A DNA stretch of 30,835 bases from Akkermansiaceae bacterium UBA1315 (GTDB taxonomy: Bacteria > Verrucomicrobiota > Verrucomicrobiia > Verrucomicrobiales > Akkermansiaceae), in contig DBTN01000017.1 of NCBI GenBank assembly GCA_002307065.1, positions 123,694 through 154,528 of the forward strand, in the 5' to 3' direction. Positions 22,885 through 30,835 of this stretch are shown here, piece after piece. The notes beneath the pieces were generated by a model. That model searched no databases. It was given only the letters and a program-made list of their open reading frames with translations, and was not told the DNA's origin. The position numbers and the translations under genes were made by a program. Position 1 is the stretch's first letter. Each line of letters begins with the position of its first letter.

Positions 22885-23918
22885 CCCTGTCCGGGGATCT
22901 GACGGCGGAAGGCGGTCAGATCGAGCTCGGGTGCTTGCGTTTTTAGTCCGTGTTTGCGGCAGCAGGCATGGAAAAGCCCGCGCCATTGTTCCGCTGCGGT
23001 TCCTGTTCCGCGCATCCGCTGGACTGGTTGGTGAGAGTTGAGATTTCCTTCGTGCGCGGCGCGGATGCGATTGAGGATTTTTTCCTTCGCGTCAGGTCGG
23101 TGGCGGTCAAGCCAGTGGGAAAAAACTTCGGCGACGGTGCCGGGGAGACGGACGAACGAGTAGGCGGCGAATGGAGCTCCATGGTCGGCGGCCGCTTTGA
23201 GAATCGCGGGAAGTTCCGAATCGTTAAGGCCAGGGATGAGCGGAGCGGCGCTGACCCCTGCGGGGATTCCGGCGTCATTCAGGATGCGCAGGGTTTCCAG
23301 TTTTCCTCGGGGCGAAGAAGCACGCGGTTCGAGGATTCGGGCGAGTTGTGGATCAAGCGTGGTGATGGAAAGGTAGATCGCGACACACCGGTGGCGCGCG
23401 AGTTCGCGGAGGTGGTCGAGATCACGGGAAACGAGGGAGTTTTTGGTGATGATCACGACAGGATTTCGGAATCGTGCCAAAACTTCGAGACAGCCACGCG
23501 TGATCTCTAATTTCCGCTCAACCGGTTGGTAGCAATCGGTCGCGCCGGACATCAGGATTTTCTCAGGGCGGTAGGATGGTTTTGCGAGGGCTTGCTCCAA
23601 AAGGCGGGCGGCGTCTTTTTTCACCACGATTTTCGACTCGAAATCCAGGCCGGAGGAAAACCCGAGAAATTCGTGATAAACTCGGGCGAAACAATAGGCG
23701 CAGCCGTGCTCGCAGCCGCGATACGAGTTCAGGCCGTAACCGTGGGAAAGGTCATCGGATTCGATGGGATTGAGGATCGATTGACTCTGGTCGGAAAAAA
23801 AAGTCGTGCGCAGCGGACGCGGATCTTCGTCGATCCAAGCATCTTGATCGGTCTCGATTTGGAGCTCCTGAAAGCGGTTGTGAGGATTTCGGTCCGCCCC
23901 GCGACCTCGTGATTTCAT
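22869..23918 (-). CDS. PA0069-family radical SAM protein (349 aa)
   Basis: This is a radical SAM enzyme related to spore photoproduct lyase-like (SplB-like) proteins of the PA0069 family, whose function is unknown. The 4Fe-4S motif is Cys69-x3-Cys73-x2-Cys76 in SYRGCEHGCAYCFARVYHE. KILMSGATDCYQPVERKLEITRGCLEVL, NPVVIITKNSLVSRDLDHL and VAIYLSITTLDPQLARILEPRASSP are characteristic of the group. The N-terminus (MKSRGRGADRNPHNRF) is the usual 'GRGAxxNPxNRF' start, so the ATG at 23918 is well supported. The 3' end is duplicated beyond the toxin-antitoxin segment. Confidence 0.92.
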   Translation of the reverse strand: MKSRGRGADRNPHNRFQELQIETDQDAWIDEDPRPLRTTFFSDQSQSILNPIESDDLSHGYGLNSYRGCEHGCAYCFARVYHEFLGFSSGLDFESKIVVKKDAARLLEQALAKPSYRPEKILMSGATDCYQPVERKLEITRGCLEVLARFRNPVVIITKNSLVSRDLDHLRELARHRCVAIYLSITTLDPQLARILEPRASSPRGKLETLRILNDAGIPAGVSAAPLIPGLNDSELPAILKAAADHGAPFAAYSFVRLPGTVAEVFSHWLDRHRPDAKEKILNRIRAAHEGNLNSHQPVQRMRGTGTAAEQWRGLFHACCRKHGLKTQAPELDLTAFRRQIPGQGELFD

Positions 23919-24051
23919 GAGGAAAGGGTAAATGGGAAGAGTTCACATGAACAGTTTCAAATCTCCAAATGTTTCGTGGGTGGCGAAATCCTCACATTCG
24001 GGACATTGAGAAAAGAAGGACTGGCTCCCTACTTCGAGGCCCTTTCAACCA

Positions 24052-26127
24052 ATGAAACCAAAATACCATCCCCTCCCGCTTTTTTTCACCGTCTGCTTAG
24101 CCTCGGCTTATCTTTCGACCGGTCTTCAGCACGCCTCGGCGTTTGACGTCACGAGCGCTGTCACTTCCTCCCAGACCGCATCGAGCGGGAGTAACACGGT
24201 TTCGGAAAGTGGATCCATCGTTTTAAGTAGTAGCGGCGGACGAGCCGTGACGCTCACTGGAACCGGAACGTCTCTGACAAACTCCGGCCTTATTGAGCAA
24301 ACCAACGATGACAGCGACAACGGTTCCCGAGCGATTCGCGCGACCGGTACGAACATCGTGATCACCAACAATGTCGGCGCGATCATCCGATCGGCGGATT
24401 CCGATGCGATCCAAACGAACAACGCCAGCACGTCGATCACTCTCAACAACTCGGGCACGATCCGTTCGAATGCCGATGGAAATACCACCAGCGGTCAGGC
24501 GATCGATTGGGCGGACATCAGCACCGGCAGCAACACCATCAATAACTTTTCGACAGGTGTGATCGAATCGACCGGTTCCGACGCCGTGCGTCCCGGCGTG
24601 AATGGCGTGATCAACAACTCCGGAATCATTCGTGCGAATCCGCTGGTCGAATCTGGAACCGCATCGGGCAGCGACGGAATCGACGCCCAAGGATCCAGTG
24701 GCGTGACCGTGTCGAACAGTGGCACGATCCAAGGGCGTCACGGAATCACCGGCGGTGCGACGGTTTTTGATATTTCGATCACTAACGAGATCGGCGGCGT
24801 GATTCAGGGGGTGAATGGATCCGGGATCAACATCGATGAGGTGACCACGACTTCCGGCGCGACGGTGATCAACCGTGGCACGATTACCGGAAATTGGGAC
24901 GGCGTCAGCACGAATGGCGATGGCGACGGGGTGGACGTTGATGGCATCCTCGATCTGACCAACTATGGAATCATCCGCGGTTTGGGGGCAAACGGGGTGG
25001 GCAGCGATGGTGGAAATAACACGGCGGATGGCGTCGCATTCGGCGGTGGCACGATCATCAACGAAACCGGTGCCGAAATCACCTCTCAAGCGCTGACTGG
25101 AAACGCGACGACCAGTCGCGCGATCATGGTCGATGATAGCTCCGGCGGAAACGCGATCGCTGCGACTTTGATCACCAACCGGGGAACGATCCGGAGTTAT
25201 GACGGTATCGCGATTTCCATTGTTGGCGATTTTGGAGACACGATTCTCAATGACGCAGGTGGCGTCATCCGTGGAACGGCGGCGACCGGCGCGGTGGTTG
25301 AAACGGGTGGCGGAGCGGACTTGTTCACGCAGCGCGGTTCCTTGGTCGCCGATGCCGGAAATGCATTGGACCTCGGTGCGGGTGACGATGTGATGAACAT
25401 CGAAGGCGGCGTCGCCTCGATCTCCGGAAATATTTCCGGCGGGACGGGAAACAACACGCTCAATGTCAGCACGGGCGCCGGAAATACTTTCAGTTATAGC
25501 GGAGTGATTTCCAACTTTTCGGAAATGAACATCGCCGAAGGTCGTGTGGTGTTATCGGGCGCTAACGAAACCACGGGCGTTGCCACGGTTTCGGAAGATG
25601 GCGTTTTGATCGTTAACAATACTTCCGGCAGTGGAACCGGGACCAGCGAAGTAATCGTCGAAAACGGTGGTACGCTGGGCGGAACCGGTTCGGTGGGTGG
25701 AAATACGGTGGTGCAAGCCGGCGGTATTTTGACTCCGGGTGATGATTCGATCGAATCGCTCACCTTTGGTGGGACCCTTTCGTTGGCGTCCGATTCGGTC
25801 ACGATGATGGAAATCAATTCGCTGACGGATCTGGCGGATCAGCTTGTTTTAGATGGCGGCGGCACCTTGGCCGGGGTTTTCAAGATCTTGAATTTGGAAG
25901 GAACGTTGGAAGCCGGGGCATCCTTTGACCTTTGGGATGGCGACACCGTGGATGCGAGTGGTGTGACATTCGATTTTTCCGAAGCGACTTTGGCGGACGG
26001 TTTGAGCTGGGATACCAGCGAGTTCGCAACTTCGGGCGTGATCGGGGTGATTCCTGAAACCGGTTCGACCCTGCTTCTGGGAATGAGCGCGCTGATTTCC
26101 CTCCGCCGCAAGCGGAAGGAAAGCTGA
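24052..26127 (+). CDS. Secreted beta-helix repeat protein with PEP-CTERM-like tail (691 aa)
   Basis: The signal peptide (LPLFFTVCLASAYLSTGLQHASA) is followed by about twelve imperfect repeats of the type 'hIxNxGxIxG/S', roughly residues 80-410: LTNSGLIEQ, LNNSGTIRS, INNSGIIRA, VSNSGTIQGR, VINRGTITG, LTNYGIIRG, LITNRGTIRS and ILNDAGGVIRG. These form a right-handed beta-helix as in autotransporter passengers. Gly/Asn-rich strands follow (GGTLGGTGSVGGNTVVQAGG, LTPGDDSIESLTFGGTLSL). The C-terminus (Pro668-Glu-Thr, then STLLLGMSALISL and RRKRKES) is a PEP-CTERM-like sorting signal with PET instead of PEP. It is likely exported and surface-anchored. The 133-base upstream gap contains a short inverted repeat (GTTCA/TGAAC, 23941-23952). 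A strong terminator follows. Confidence 0.8.
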   Translation: MKPKYHPLPLFFTVCLASAYLSTGLQHASAFDVTSAVTSSQTASSGSNTVSESGSIVLSSSGGRAVTLTGTGTSLTNSGLIEQTNDDSDNGSRAIRATGTNIVITNNVGAIIRSADSDAIQTNNASTSITLNNSGTIRSNADGNTTSGQAIDWADISTGSNTINNFSTGVIESTGSDAVRPGVNGVINNSGIIRANPLVESGTASGSDGIDAQGSSGVTVSNSGTIQGRHGITGGATVFDISITNEIGGVIQGVNGSGINIDEVTTTSGATVINRGTITGNWDGVSTNGDGDGVDVDGILDLTNYGIIRGLGANGVGSDGGNNTADGVAFGGGTIINETGAEITSQALTGNATTSRAIMVDDSSGGNAIAATLITNRGTIRSYDGIAISIVGDFGDTILNDAGGVIRGTAATGAVVETGGGADLFTQRGSLVADAGNALDLGAGDDVMNIEGGVASISGNISGGTGNNTLNVSTGAGNTFSYSGVISNFSEMNIAEGRVVLSGANETTGVATVSEDGVLIVNNTSGSGTGTSEVIVENGGTLGGTGSVGGNTVVQAGGILTPGDDSIESLTFGGTLSLASDSVTMMEINSLTDLADQLVLDGGGTLAGVFKILNLEGTLEAGASFDLWDGDTVDASGVTFDFSEATLADGLSWDTSEFATSGVIGVIPETGSTLLLGMSALISLRRKRKES

Positions 26128-26138
26128 AGAATGGAACG

Positions 26139-26171
26139 AAGGGAGGGTGGTCACGATCACCCTTCCTTTTT
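26139..26171 (+). terminator. Rho-independent terminator of the beta-helix protein gene
   Basis: Arms 26139-26149 (AAGGGAGGGTG) and 26158-26168 (CACCCTTCCTT) pair over 11 bases with one G-U wobble, around an eight-base loop. The T run CCTTTTTG follows. It lies 12 bases after the stop codon. The opposite strand lacks a T run, so it should not stop ptsI transcription from the other side. Confidence 0.85.
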
Positions 26172-26208
26172 GACCCCGAGAAAGCCGCACGAACGTCGGC
26201 GGTTCCGA

Positions 26209-27975
26209 TCAATCAAACAAATTGCCGTAATGTTTTTTGGCGAGATCGAGGGACAGATCGAGGATTCCCTGGCTGCGTGGCTCTTTGAGCGCCAGTTCAG
26301 CCATGGCGGAGCATTCGGCGTGGTTGAGCGAGCGGATGGCTTGGCCGACACGGGGGACCTGGAGGGGGCCGACGGAGAGTTCTTCGACACCGAGTCCGAT
26401 CAGGAGTGGCGTCAGGCGGATGTCGCCCGCCATTTCACCACAGACACCGGTCCAGATGCCGTTGTCTTTGCCGGCGTCGATGGTGCGTTTGATTAAACGG
26501 ATGACCGCAGGATGCGTCGGCCGGTAAAGATCGGCGACGTGGGGATTTCCGCGGTCAACGGCGACGGTGTATTGGATTAGATCGTTCGTGCCGATTGAAA
26601 AGAAGTCGACTTCCGGGGCGAGGAAATCCGCGCAAACGGCTGCTGACGGAACTTCGATCATCGCGCCGACGGGTATGTTCGGATCAAACGGAATGCCTTC
26701 TTTTTCCAGCTCGTCCATGCAACGCCGGAGCATTTCGCGGCTGCGGCGGACTTCGGAGAGGCCGGAGATCAGCGGAAACATGACGGCGACTTTTCCTTCG
26801 GCGCTGGCGCGAAGGATGGCCCGCAGTTGGTCGCGGAACATGGCCGGACGGGAAAGGGAAACGCGGATCCCTCTCCAGCCCAGGAAGGGGTTGGGTTCGG
26901 GATCGGTGAGCGGTTCGACCGGCAGTTTGTCGCCGCCCGCATCGAGCGTGCGGATGATGACCGGATGGGGTGCCATTGCGCGGGCGACGCGGGAGTAGGC
27001 ATCGGCCTGCTCAAGTTCGTTGGGCATTTCCTCGCCATTGAGGAGGAGAAATTCGGTCCGGTAGAGTCCGACGCCTTTTGCGCCGCTGGTTTTGACGAGC
27101 GGAAGTTCTTCGATCAGCTCGATATTTCCGGAGACCGTGATGCCGTGGCCGTCGAGCGTTTCCGTCGCGATGTCGCGCATGGCGTCGAGGGCGCTGCGGA
27201 CTTTTTCTTTTTTGGTGATGAGATCTTTGTAGCGCTCGAACGTTGCGGAACTCGGATGGAGAATCAGCTTGCCGGTGTATCCGTCGAGGATGGCCGGGAC
27301 GAGCGCTTTGATATCGATCACCGCACCATTGAGTCCGACGACTGCGGGAATGCCGAGCGCCCGGGCGAGGATGGCGGTGTGTGAGTTGACGCTGCCTTGT
27401 TCGGTCGCAAAACCGAGGACATGTCGGCGGTTCATCGAGGCCGTGTCGGAAGGCGAAAGATCGTAGGCGACGAGGATGTGGCGGTCTTCCGGGGATTGCT
27501 GGCGGACGTCGTCGTCGTGTTCGAAATTTCGCAATACGCGCTGTGATACGTCTTCGATATCGGCGGTGCGTTCGCGGAGATAGGGGTCCGGAATACGGCG
27601 CATCGCTTCGAGGAAGTTCTGCATGACCGCGTAGAACGCGTATTCGGCGTTTTGCCACCGGTTTTCAATCGCTTCCATCACCCGGTCGACGACGGCGCGG
27701 TCTTCGATGAGCATGATGTGGGCTTCGAAAATGCCACTTTCGGCGTCGCCGGAGAGCGTTTCGAGGCGGGATTGCAGCTCGATCAGTTGTTTTTTGGTGA
27801 TCTCAAGCGCGTGGCGGAAGCGTTCCTGTTCGCGAGGGATTTCCGATTCTGCGACCTCGTAAACCTCCGGCGCGGAGAAACCGCGGGCGATGACGTGGAT
27901 TTGAGAAATGACGATACCGGGAGAAGCAGGGATGCCCTCGTAGGTGATTTCCGGTTCGAATTTGCTTTTGGGCAT
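26209..27975 (-). CDS. ptsI: Phosphoenolpyruvate-protein phosphotransferase, PTS enzyme I (588 aa)
   Basis: Enzyme I takes phosphate from phosphoenolpyruvate and passes it to HPr. The N-terminal domain starts ITYEGIPASPGIVISQ; the phosphorylated histidine is His199 in TEQGSVNSHTAILARALGIPAVVGL (the usual motif is GGxTSHxAI, so GSVNSHTAI is slightly altered). The C-terminal PEP-binding barrel has GVGLYRTEFLLLN, FLGWRGIRVSL, GAMIEVPSAA, DFFSIGTNDLIQYTVAVDRGN and the active-site cysteine region WTGVCGEMAGD. The length is normal. HPr is encoded 87 bases upstream. No sugar permease (EII) gene is in the window, so a regulatory role for this pair is possible. Confidence 0.96.
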   Translation of the reverse strand: MPKSKFEPEITYEGIPASPGIVISQIHVIARGFSAPEVYEVAESEIPREQERFRHALEITKKQLIELQSRLETLSGDAESGIFEAHIMLIEDRAVVDRVMEAIENRWQNAEYAFYAVMQNFLEAMRRIPDPYLRERTADIEDVSQRVLRNFEHDDDVRQQSPEDRHILVAYDLSPSDTASMNRRHVLGFATEQGSVNSHTAILARALGIPAVVGLNGAVIDIKALVPAILDGYTGKLILHPSSATFERYKDLITKKEKVRSALDAMRDIATETLDGHGITVSGNIELIEELPLVKTSGAKGVGLYRTEFLLLNGEEMPNELEQADAYSRVARAMAPHPVIIRTLDAGGDKLPVEPLTDPEPNPFLGWRGIRVSLSRPAMFRDQLRAILRASAEGKVAVMFPLISGLSEVRRSREMLRRCMDELEKEGIPFDPNIPVGAMIEVPSAAVCADFLAPEVDFFSIGTNDLIQYTVAVDRGNPHVADLYRPTHPAVIRLIKRTIDAGKDNGIWTGVCGEMAGDIRLTPLLIGLGVEELSVGPLQVPRVGQAIRSLNHAECSAMAELALKEPRSQGILDLSLDLAKKHYGNLFD

Positions 27976-28062
27976 TTCTTCGCCACAGCGTGATTCCCGG
28001 ATGGCCCGTCAATCAAGGCGCAAATTTTGCGGATTTTCGACGGTTCCGCAGTCCGTATGGAA

Positions 28063-28329
28063 TTATTCTTCTTCGAATTTGCGGGTGATCAGATCGCCGA
28101 TTGCCGCGAGGGCAGCTTCGGCATCGGTTCCTTCGGCGTTTACGGAAATGACGGAGCCGTGACCTGCGGCCAGCATCATGAGTCCCATGATGCTTTTGCC
28201 ATCGACCTCTTCGCCGTCTTTTTCGACATAAATATCAGATTGGAAACGGTTCGCTGTTTTGACGAACTGCGCCGCAGGACGGGCATGAATGCCTAGCTTG
28301 TTAAGAATGGTGAAATCTTTTTTGGCCAT
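28063..28329 (-). CDS. ptsH: Phosphocarrier protein HPr (88 aa)
   Basis: HPr shuttles phosphate from enzyme I to PTS permeases or regulatory targets. His15 in NKLGIHARPAAQFV is the phosphorylation site, and Ser46 in GKSIMGLMMLAAGHGS matches the HPr kinase target serine, so regulation by HPr kinase is possible; no hprK lies in this window. The C-terminal GTDAEAALAAIGDLITRKFEEE completes the fold. The length is typical. It lies between the DsbD-like gene and ptsI on the same strand with short gaps. Confidence 0.96.
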   Translation of the reverse strand: MAKKDFTILNKLGIHARPAAQFVKTANRFQSDIYVEKDGEEVDGKSIMGLMMLAAGHGSVISVNAEGTDAEAALAAIGDLITRKFEEE

Positions 28330-28402
28330 GGGAAGGGGGCTCGCGCCGAGGGCACCCTAGGAGTAACGGCGGATTGCTCCAAGGCAAAAGTTACCTGTGA
28401 TT

Positions 28403-30538
28403 TCACGGAGTGGGATTCGCATCATTTCCGACAGGGATCTCGTTGGAAAAAAGTTCGGTCAAAGTGCCCGGAGAAAGCAATTCCGGGGTGACGATCGGTT
28501 TTTTTCCGGGAACGAGAAGCACGTTGACCGGGATGGCGGTGCGGCCGAGTTTTTGCAATTCGGCTTCGATGATCGGATCCGGGTTCGTCTTGTCGGCCTT
28601 CAGGGCGACGATGCCTTTTTGTTTCATCAGGGCGATGACATAGGGGGTGTAGGCGCGTTTTTTATTCACTTGGCAGGTGGCGCACCACTGGGCGGTGAAA
28701 TCGACATAGACCGGTTTGCCTTCTTTCAGCAACGATTCGACCGTTTCGGGTGACCATTTTTCCCACACGAGCTCGGAGGGAACGGGTGGCTTCAGCATGA
28801 AAAATCCGCCGACGGCAAAGGCGATGGTGAAGATCCACGCGATCATCCGTGTGCGTTTCGGGCGATGGGGAAGGTTCCAGCGGCCATAAATCCAAGCTGC
28901 GATCGCGATGGATGTGAGGCCAAAAACCGGTCCAAGGAGATTTTCCAAACCGATCTGCCCGGCGTAGACCCACAGCAGAAATCCTGCGGTCGCGAACAAA
29001 AGGAACGACATCGCTTGTTTGAAGCTTTCCATCCATGCGCCGGGTCTTGGGAGAAATTTCAGCAAACCGGGAAACGCGGAGAGCAAGAGATAAGGCAGCG
29101 CGAGACCGATCGCCATGGCGGCGAAGGCCGAGAAAAATTGGATCGCTGGGAGGGCGACTGCGGCACCGATGGCAACGCCGAGAAACGGGGCGGAACAGGG
29201 CGTGGCGACGACGGTTGCCAGCACGCCGGAGAAAAACGAACCGGCGAGGCCTTGTTTCGATTGGAGAGATCCACCGACCGAAGTGGCGGATGCACCGAGT
29301 TCAAACAGGCCGAACATGTTGAGTGCGAGGACAAACATGAGGAGCATCAGGCCGAGGACGATCCACGGGTTTTGGAGTTGATACCCCCAACCGATCGCAT
29401 CGGAACCGGATGCTTCGGCGGCGAGCCGCGCGGCGAAAAGCACGCCACTGATCACTGCGAATGAGGCAAGCACGCCGAGGGCGAAGGTGAGTCCGTGGAA
29501 AACGATTTTTTTCCGGTCAGCCCCGGCCTGTTGGACAAAACCCATGATTTTCAGGCCGATCACTGGGAAGACGCAGGGCATCAGATTCAGCAGCAATCCG
29601 CCGAGAAACATCCCTCCGAGGATGGGCAGGAGTTTGGAAAACGGCAGCGGTGCGGCCGGTGGGCTGGCGATTTTCACGTCGGGAATCCGGATCGCGGAGG
29701 CGGATAACGAAGTGTCAAGCGGGGCGGAAGCGGTGAGGATTCCGGAAAAGGATTTTCCCTGAGGGATGGGGTTTTCGAGGAAATCGACAGTGTTTCGTTG
29801 AAGAGTGATTTTCCAATTTTCACCGTCGGCCGTGAGCTTTCCACCGTCACTGAGCGGTTTGAGGAACGGTTGATCGGGGATGAAATCGAGGCCGAGCGTG
29901 TCGAGACGAGCGGCGGCACCGGTTTGAGGTTCGAGCAGGAGCACGATTTCGTCGGCTGCGGACTGGGCGGTGATTTTCCAGGCGTTGCTGGAAACCGGTT
30001 GGTTTTTGCGGGCATTGGCAAAGAGATCTGCCTGGGCTGGATCCGGTTGAGCGGTGGCGGAAACCGGTAGCTGGAGCGTGAAGTCTTTGGATTCGTCGAT
30101 GCAGGTTTCTTTGCAGATTTGCCATTTTGCTTTGGCGGAGAGAGTGACGGTCTCGCCGGTTTTGAGGGACGAGGGTGCCGAAATTTCCACGAGGAAAACC
30201 GGAGTGCCGGGGTAGATGAAACTTTTTCCGAAATAGCCGTCTTTTACCTGAGGCGTGGGCCATTGGATCGGACCTGCGGTAAAGCCAGCGGGCAGCGTCC
30301 AGGTGAGCGATGGGGGAAGCTCCACTCCACCGGAATTTTGGTAATAACTGTGCCATCCGTCCGGGTGTTTGAGCTCGAGGGCGACCGTGAAGGTTTCGCC
30401 AGGGGCGATGGAGCTTGTCTCGGAAACAAGGGTGGCGACGGACGAAGTCGCGCCGGACCGGTTGGTGAGGCCGAACTGGGCTTCGCTTAACGAGCTGAGG
30501 GAAAGGAGCGCGATGAAAAAGAAAAGGAAGCGAGGCAT
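28403..30538 (-). CDS. DsbD-type thiol:disulfide interchange protein (711 aa)
   Basis: This protein moves reducing power across the inner membrane to the periplasm. After a signal peptide (LFFFIALLSLSSLSEAQ) a periplasmic domain of about 270 residues holds the pair in KWQICKETCIDESKDF near residue 140. The membrane domain (residues ~305-580, about eight helices) carries two conserved cysteines in NLMPCVFPVIGLKIMGFVQQAG and VVATPCSAPFLGVAIG. The C-terminal thioredoxin-like domain has Cys619-Ala-Thr-Cys622 in DFTAQWCATCQVNKKRAY. The three-part order matches DsbD; the N-terminal domain is larger than the E. coli one (~140 residues). The start overlaps nothing, and a terminator for the upstream gene lies about 50 bases before it. 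Confidence 0.9.
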   Translation of the reverse strand: MPRFLFFFIALLSLSSLSEAQFGLTNRSGATSSVATLVSETSSIAPGETFTVALELKHPDGWHSYYQNSGGVELPPSLTWTLPAGFTAGPIQWPTPQVKDGYFGKSFIYPGTPVFLVEISAPSSLKTGETVTLSAKAKWQICKETCIDESKDFTLQLPVSATAQPDPAQADLFANARKNQPVSSNAWKITAQSAADEIVLLLEPQTGAAARLDTLGLDFIPDQPFLKPLSDGGKLTADGENWKITLQRNTVDFLENPIPQGKSFSGILTASAPLDTSLSASAIRIPDVKIASPPAAPLPFSKLLPILGGMFLGGLLLNLMPCVFPVIGLKIMGFVQQAGADRKKIVFHGLTFALGVLASFAVISGVLFAARLAAEASGSDAIGWGYQLQNPWIVLGLMLLMFVLALNMFGLFELGASATSVGGSLQSKQGLAGSFFSGVLATVVATPCSAPFLGVAIGAAVALPAIQFFSAFAAMAIGLALPYLLLSAFPGLLKFLPRPGAWMESFKQAMSFLLFATAGFLLWVYAGQIGLENLLGPVFGLTSIAIAAWIYGRWNLPHRPKRTRMIAWIFTIAFAVGGFFMLKPPVPSELVWEKWSPETVESLLKEGKPVYVDFTAQWCATCQVNKKRAYTPYVIALMKQKGIVALKADKTNPDPIIEAELQKLGRTAIPVNVLLVPGKKPIVTPELLSPGTLTELFSNEIPVGNDANPTP

Positions 30539-30590
30539 GCAGGTGATGGGTTGCGAACTGCAGTTAAGAGTCGCGAGAGCGATCTATCAT

Positions 30591-30631
30591 CCAAAAAAGA
30601 ACGGGACATCCGGATTTTCCAGATGTCCCGT
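30591..30631 (-). terminator. Rho-independent terminator of the glycine-zipper gene
   Basis: On the minus strand, arms ACGGGACATC and GATGTCCCGT pair perfectly over ten bases (30601-30610 with 30622-30631). An inner GGA/TCC pairing extends the stem past one mismatch. It is followed by TTCTTTTTTGG (read from 30601 downward). It ends the gene whose stop is at 30656, 25 bases upstream of the stem. Confidence 0.92.
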
Positions 30632-30655
30632 GAGATTGTGAGGCGGTTTCGAGGA

Positions 30656-30835
30656 TCAATAACCGTTATAATAGCGGTTGTTGTTGTCTTGATTCCGGCC
30701 GATCGCACCGCCGGTGACACCGCCTGCGGCCGCGCCGATAGCTGCGCCTTCCAGGCCGCGTCCGGATTGGTGACCGATCACTCCGCCGAGAACGCCGCCG
30801 GCAACCGCACCGGTGGCGGCACCGCGCTGGGTGTT
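30656..30835 (-). CDS. Glycine-zipper protein (partial, right edge, 59 aa visible)
   Basis: Only the C-terminus is in the window. Two glycine-zipper helix pairs (RGAATGAVAGGVLGGVIGHQSG and GAAIGAAAGGVTGGAIGRNQ) are followed by a polar NNNRYYNGY end. This is the pattern of Gly-zipper/YMGG-like outer-membrane or periplasmic proteins (SlyB/OmpA-anchored type), usually lipoproteins; the N-terminus that would show this is off the edge. Function is unknown. Confidence 0.85.
   Translation of the reverse strand, partial: NTQRGAATGAVAGGVLGGVIGHQSGRGLEGAAIGAAAGGVTGGAIGRNQDNNNRYYNGY

Noticed and set aside
24052..26127. CRISPR-like or tandem DNA repeats in the beta-helix gene
   Set aside because: The repetition is at protein level only; DNA units vary in length and sequence with no regular spacers.
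1..30835. Frequent CGATCG, a second palindrome
   Set aside because: It also seems common, but most copies fall in Ala-Ile-Ala type codon runs (GCG ATC GCC), so codon use could explain it; I did not count it fully.

Overview
The window looks like chromosomal DNA of a Verrucomicrobiota-type bacterium. This rests on two proteins with PEP-CTERM-style C-terminal sorting tails, a bactofilin, HflK/HflC-type SPFH proteins next to a metal P-type ATPase, a lipid A deacylase-like barrel (so a Gram-negative envelope), and many starts without an obvious Shine-Dalgarno sequence. The assignment is inference from gene content; no rRNA or other marker is present. I see no tRNA, rRNA, CRISPR array, prophage or transposase gene. 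No gap between genes exceeds 300 bases.

Layout. 1-1782 (minus): methionine synthase as two separate genes, the homocysteine module and then the folate-binding module, which runs off the left edge; a short GC-rich tandem repeat lies between them. 1941-3713: a small DUF3008-type protein and a cupin (plus), then a CPA2/Kef-type cation:proton antiporter (minus). 3828-7672 (plus): two SAM methyltransferase-fold proteins followed by two unrecognised proteins that may be divergent HemS/HutX-fold relatives. 7832-8200: a proline-rich lipoprotein. 10395-8241 (minus): a tight four-gene envelope operon ending in a PagL-like deacylase. 10532-12568: cysS and a convergent membrane-anchored FHA protein. 12825-15340: a DUF4394 PEP-CTERM protein and a secreted DUF839/PhoX-like protein.

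15412-21771 (plus) is the most interesting block. Three SPFH (HflK/HflC-like) membrane proteins, a P1B-type ATPase with an altered metal-site motif (Ile-Pro-Cys) and a small membrane-anchored protein are joined by overlaps of 4-11 bases or a 1-base gap. I infer a membrane complex in which SPFH scaffolds serve a metal pump. I know of no described system with this layout.

21831-23918: a bactofilin and a convergent radical SAM protein have been pushed apart by a 714-base segment that carries a PIN-toxin/antitoxin pair and is bounded by a perfect 24-base direct repeat. 24052-26127: a secreted beta-helix-like repeat protein with a PEP-CTERM-like tail and a good terminator. 26209-30538 (minus): ptsI (EI), ptsH (HPr) and a DsbD-like reductant transporter. 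30656-30835: the end of a glycine-zipper protein with its own terminator.

Across the whole window the palindrome ACCGGT is strikingly frequent (about 65 copies by eye, about ten expected), often extended to AACCGGTT.
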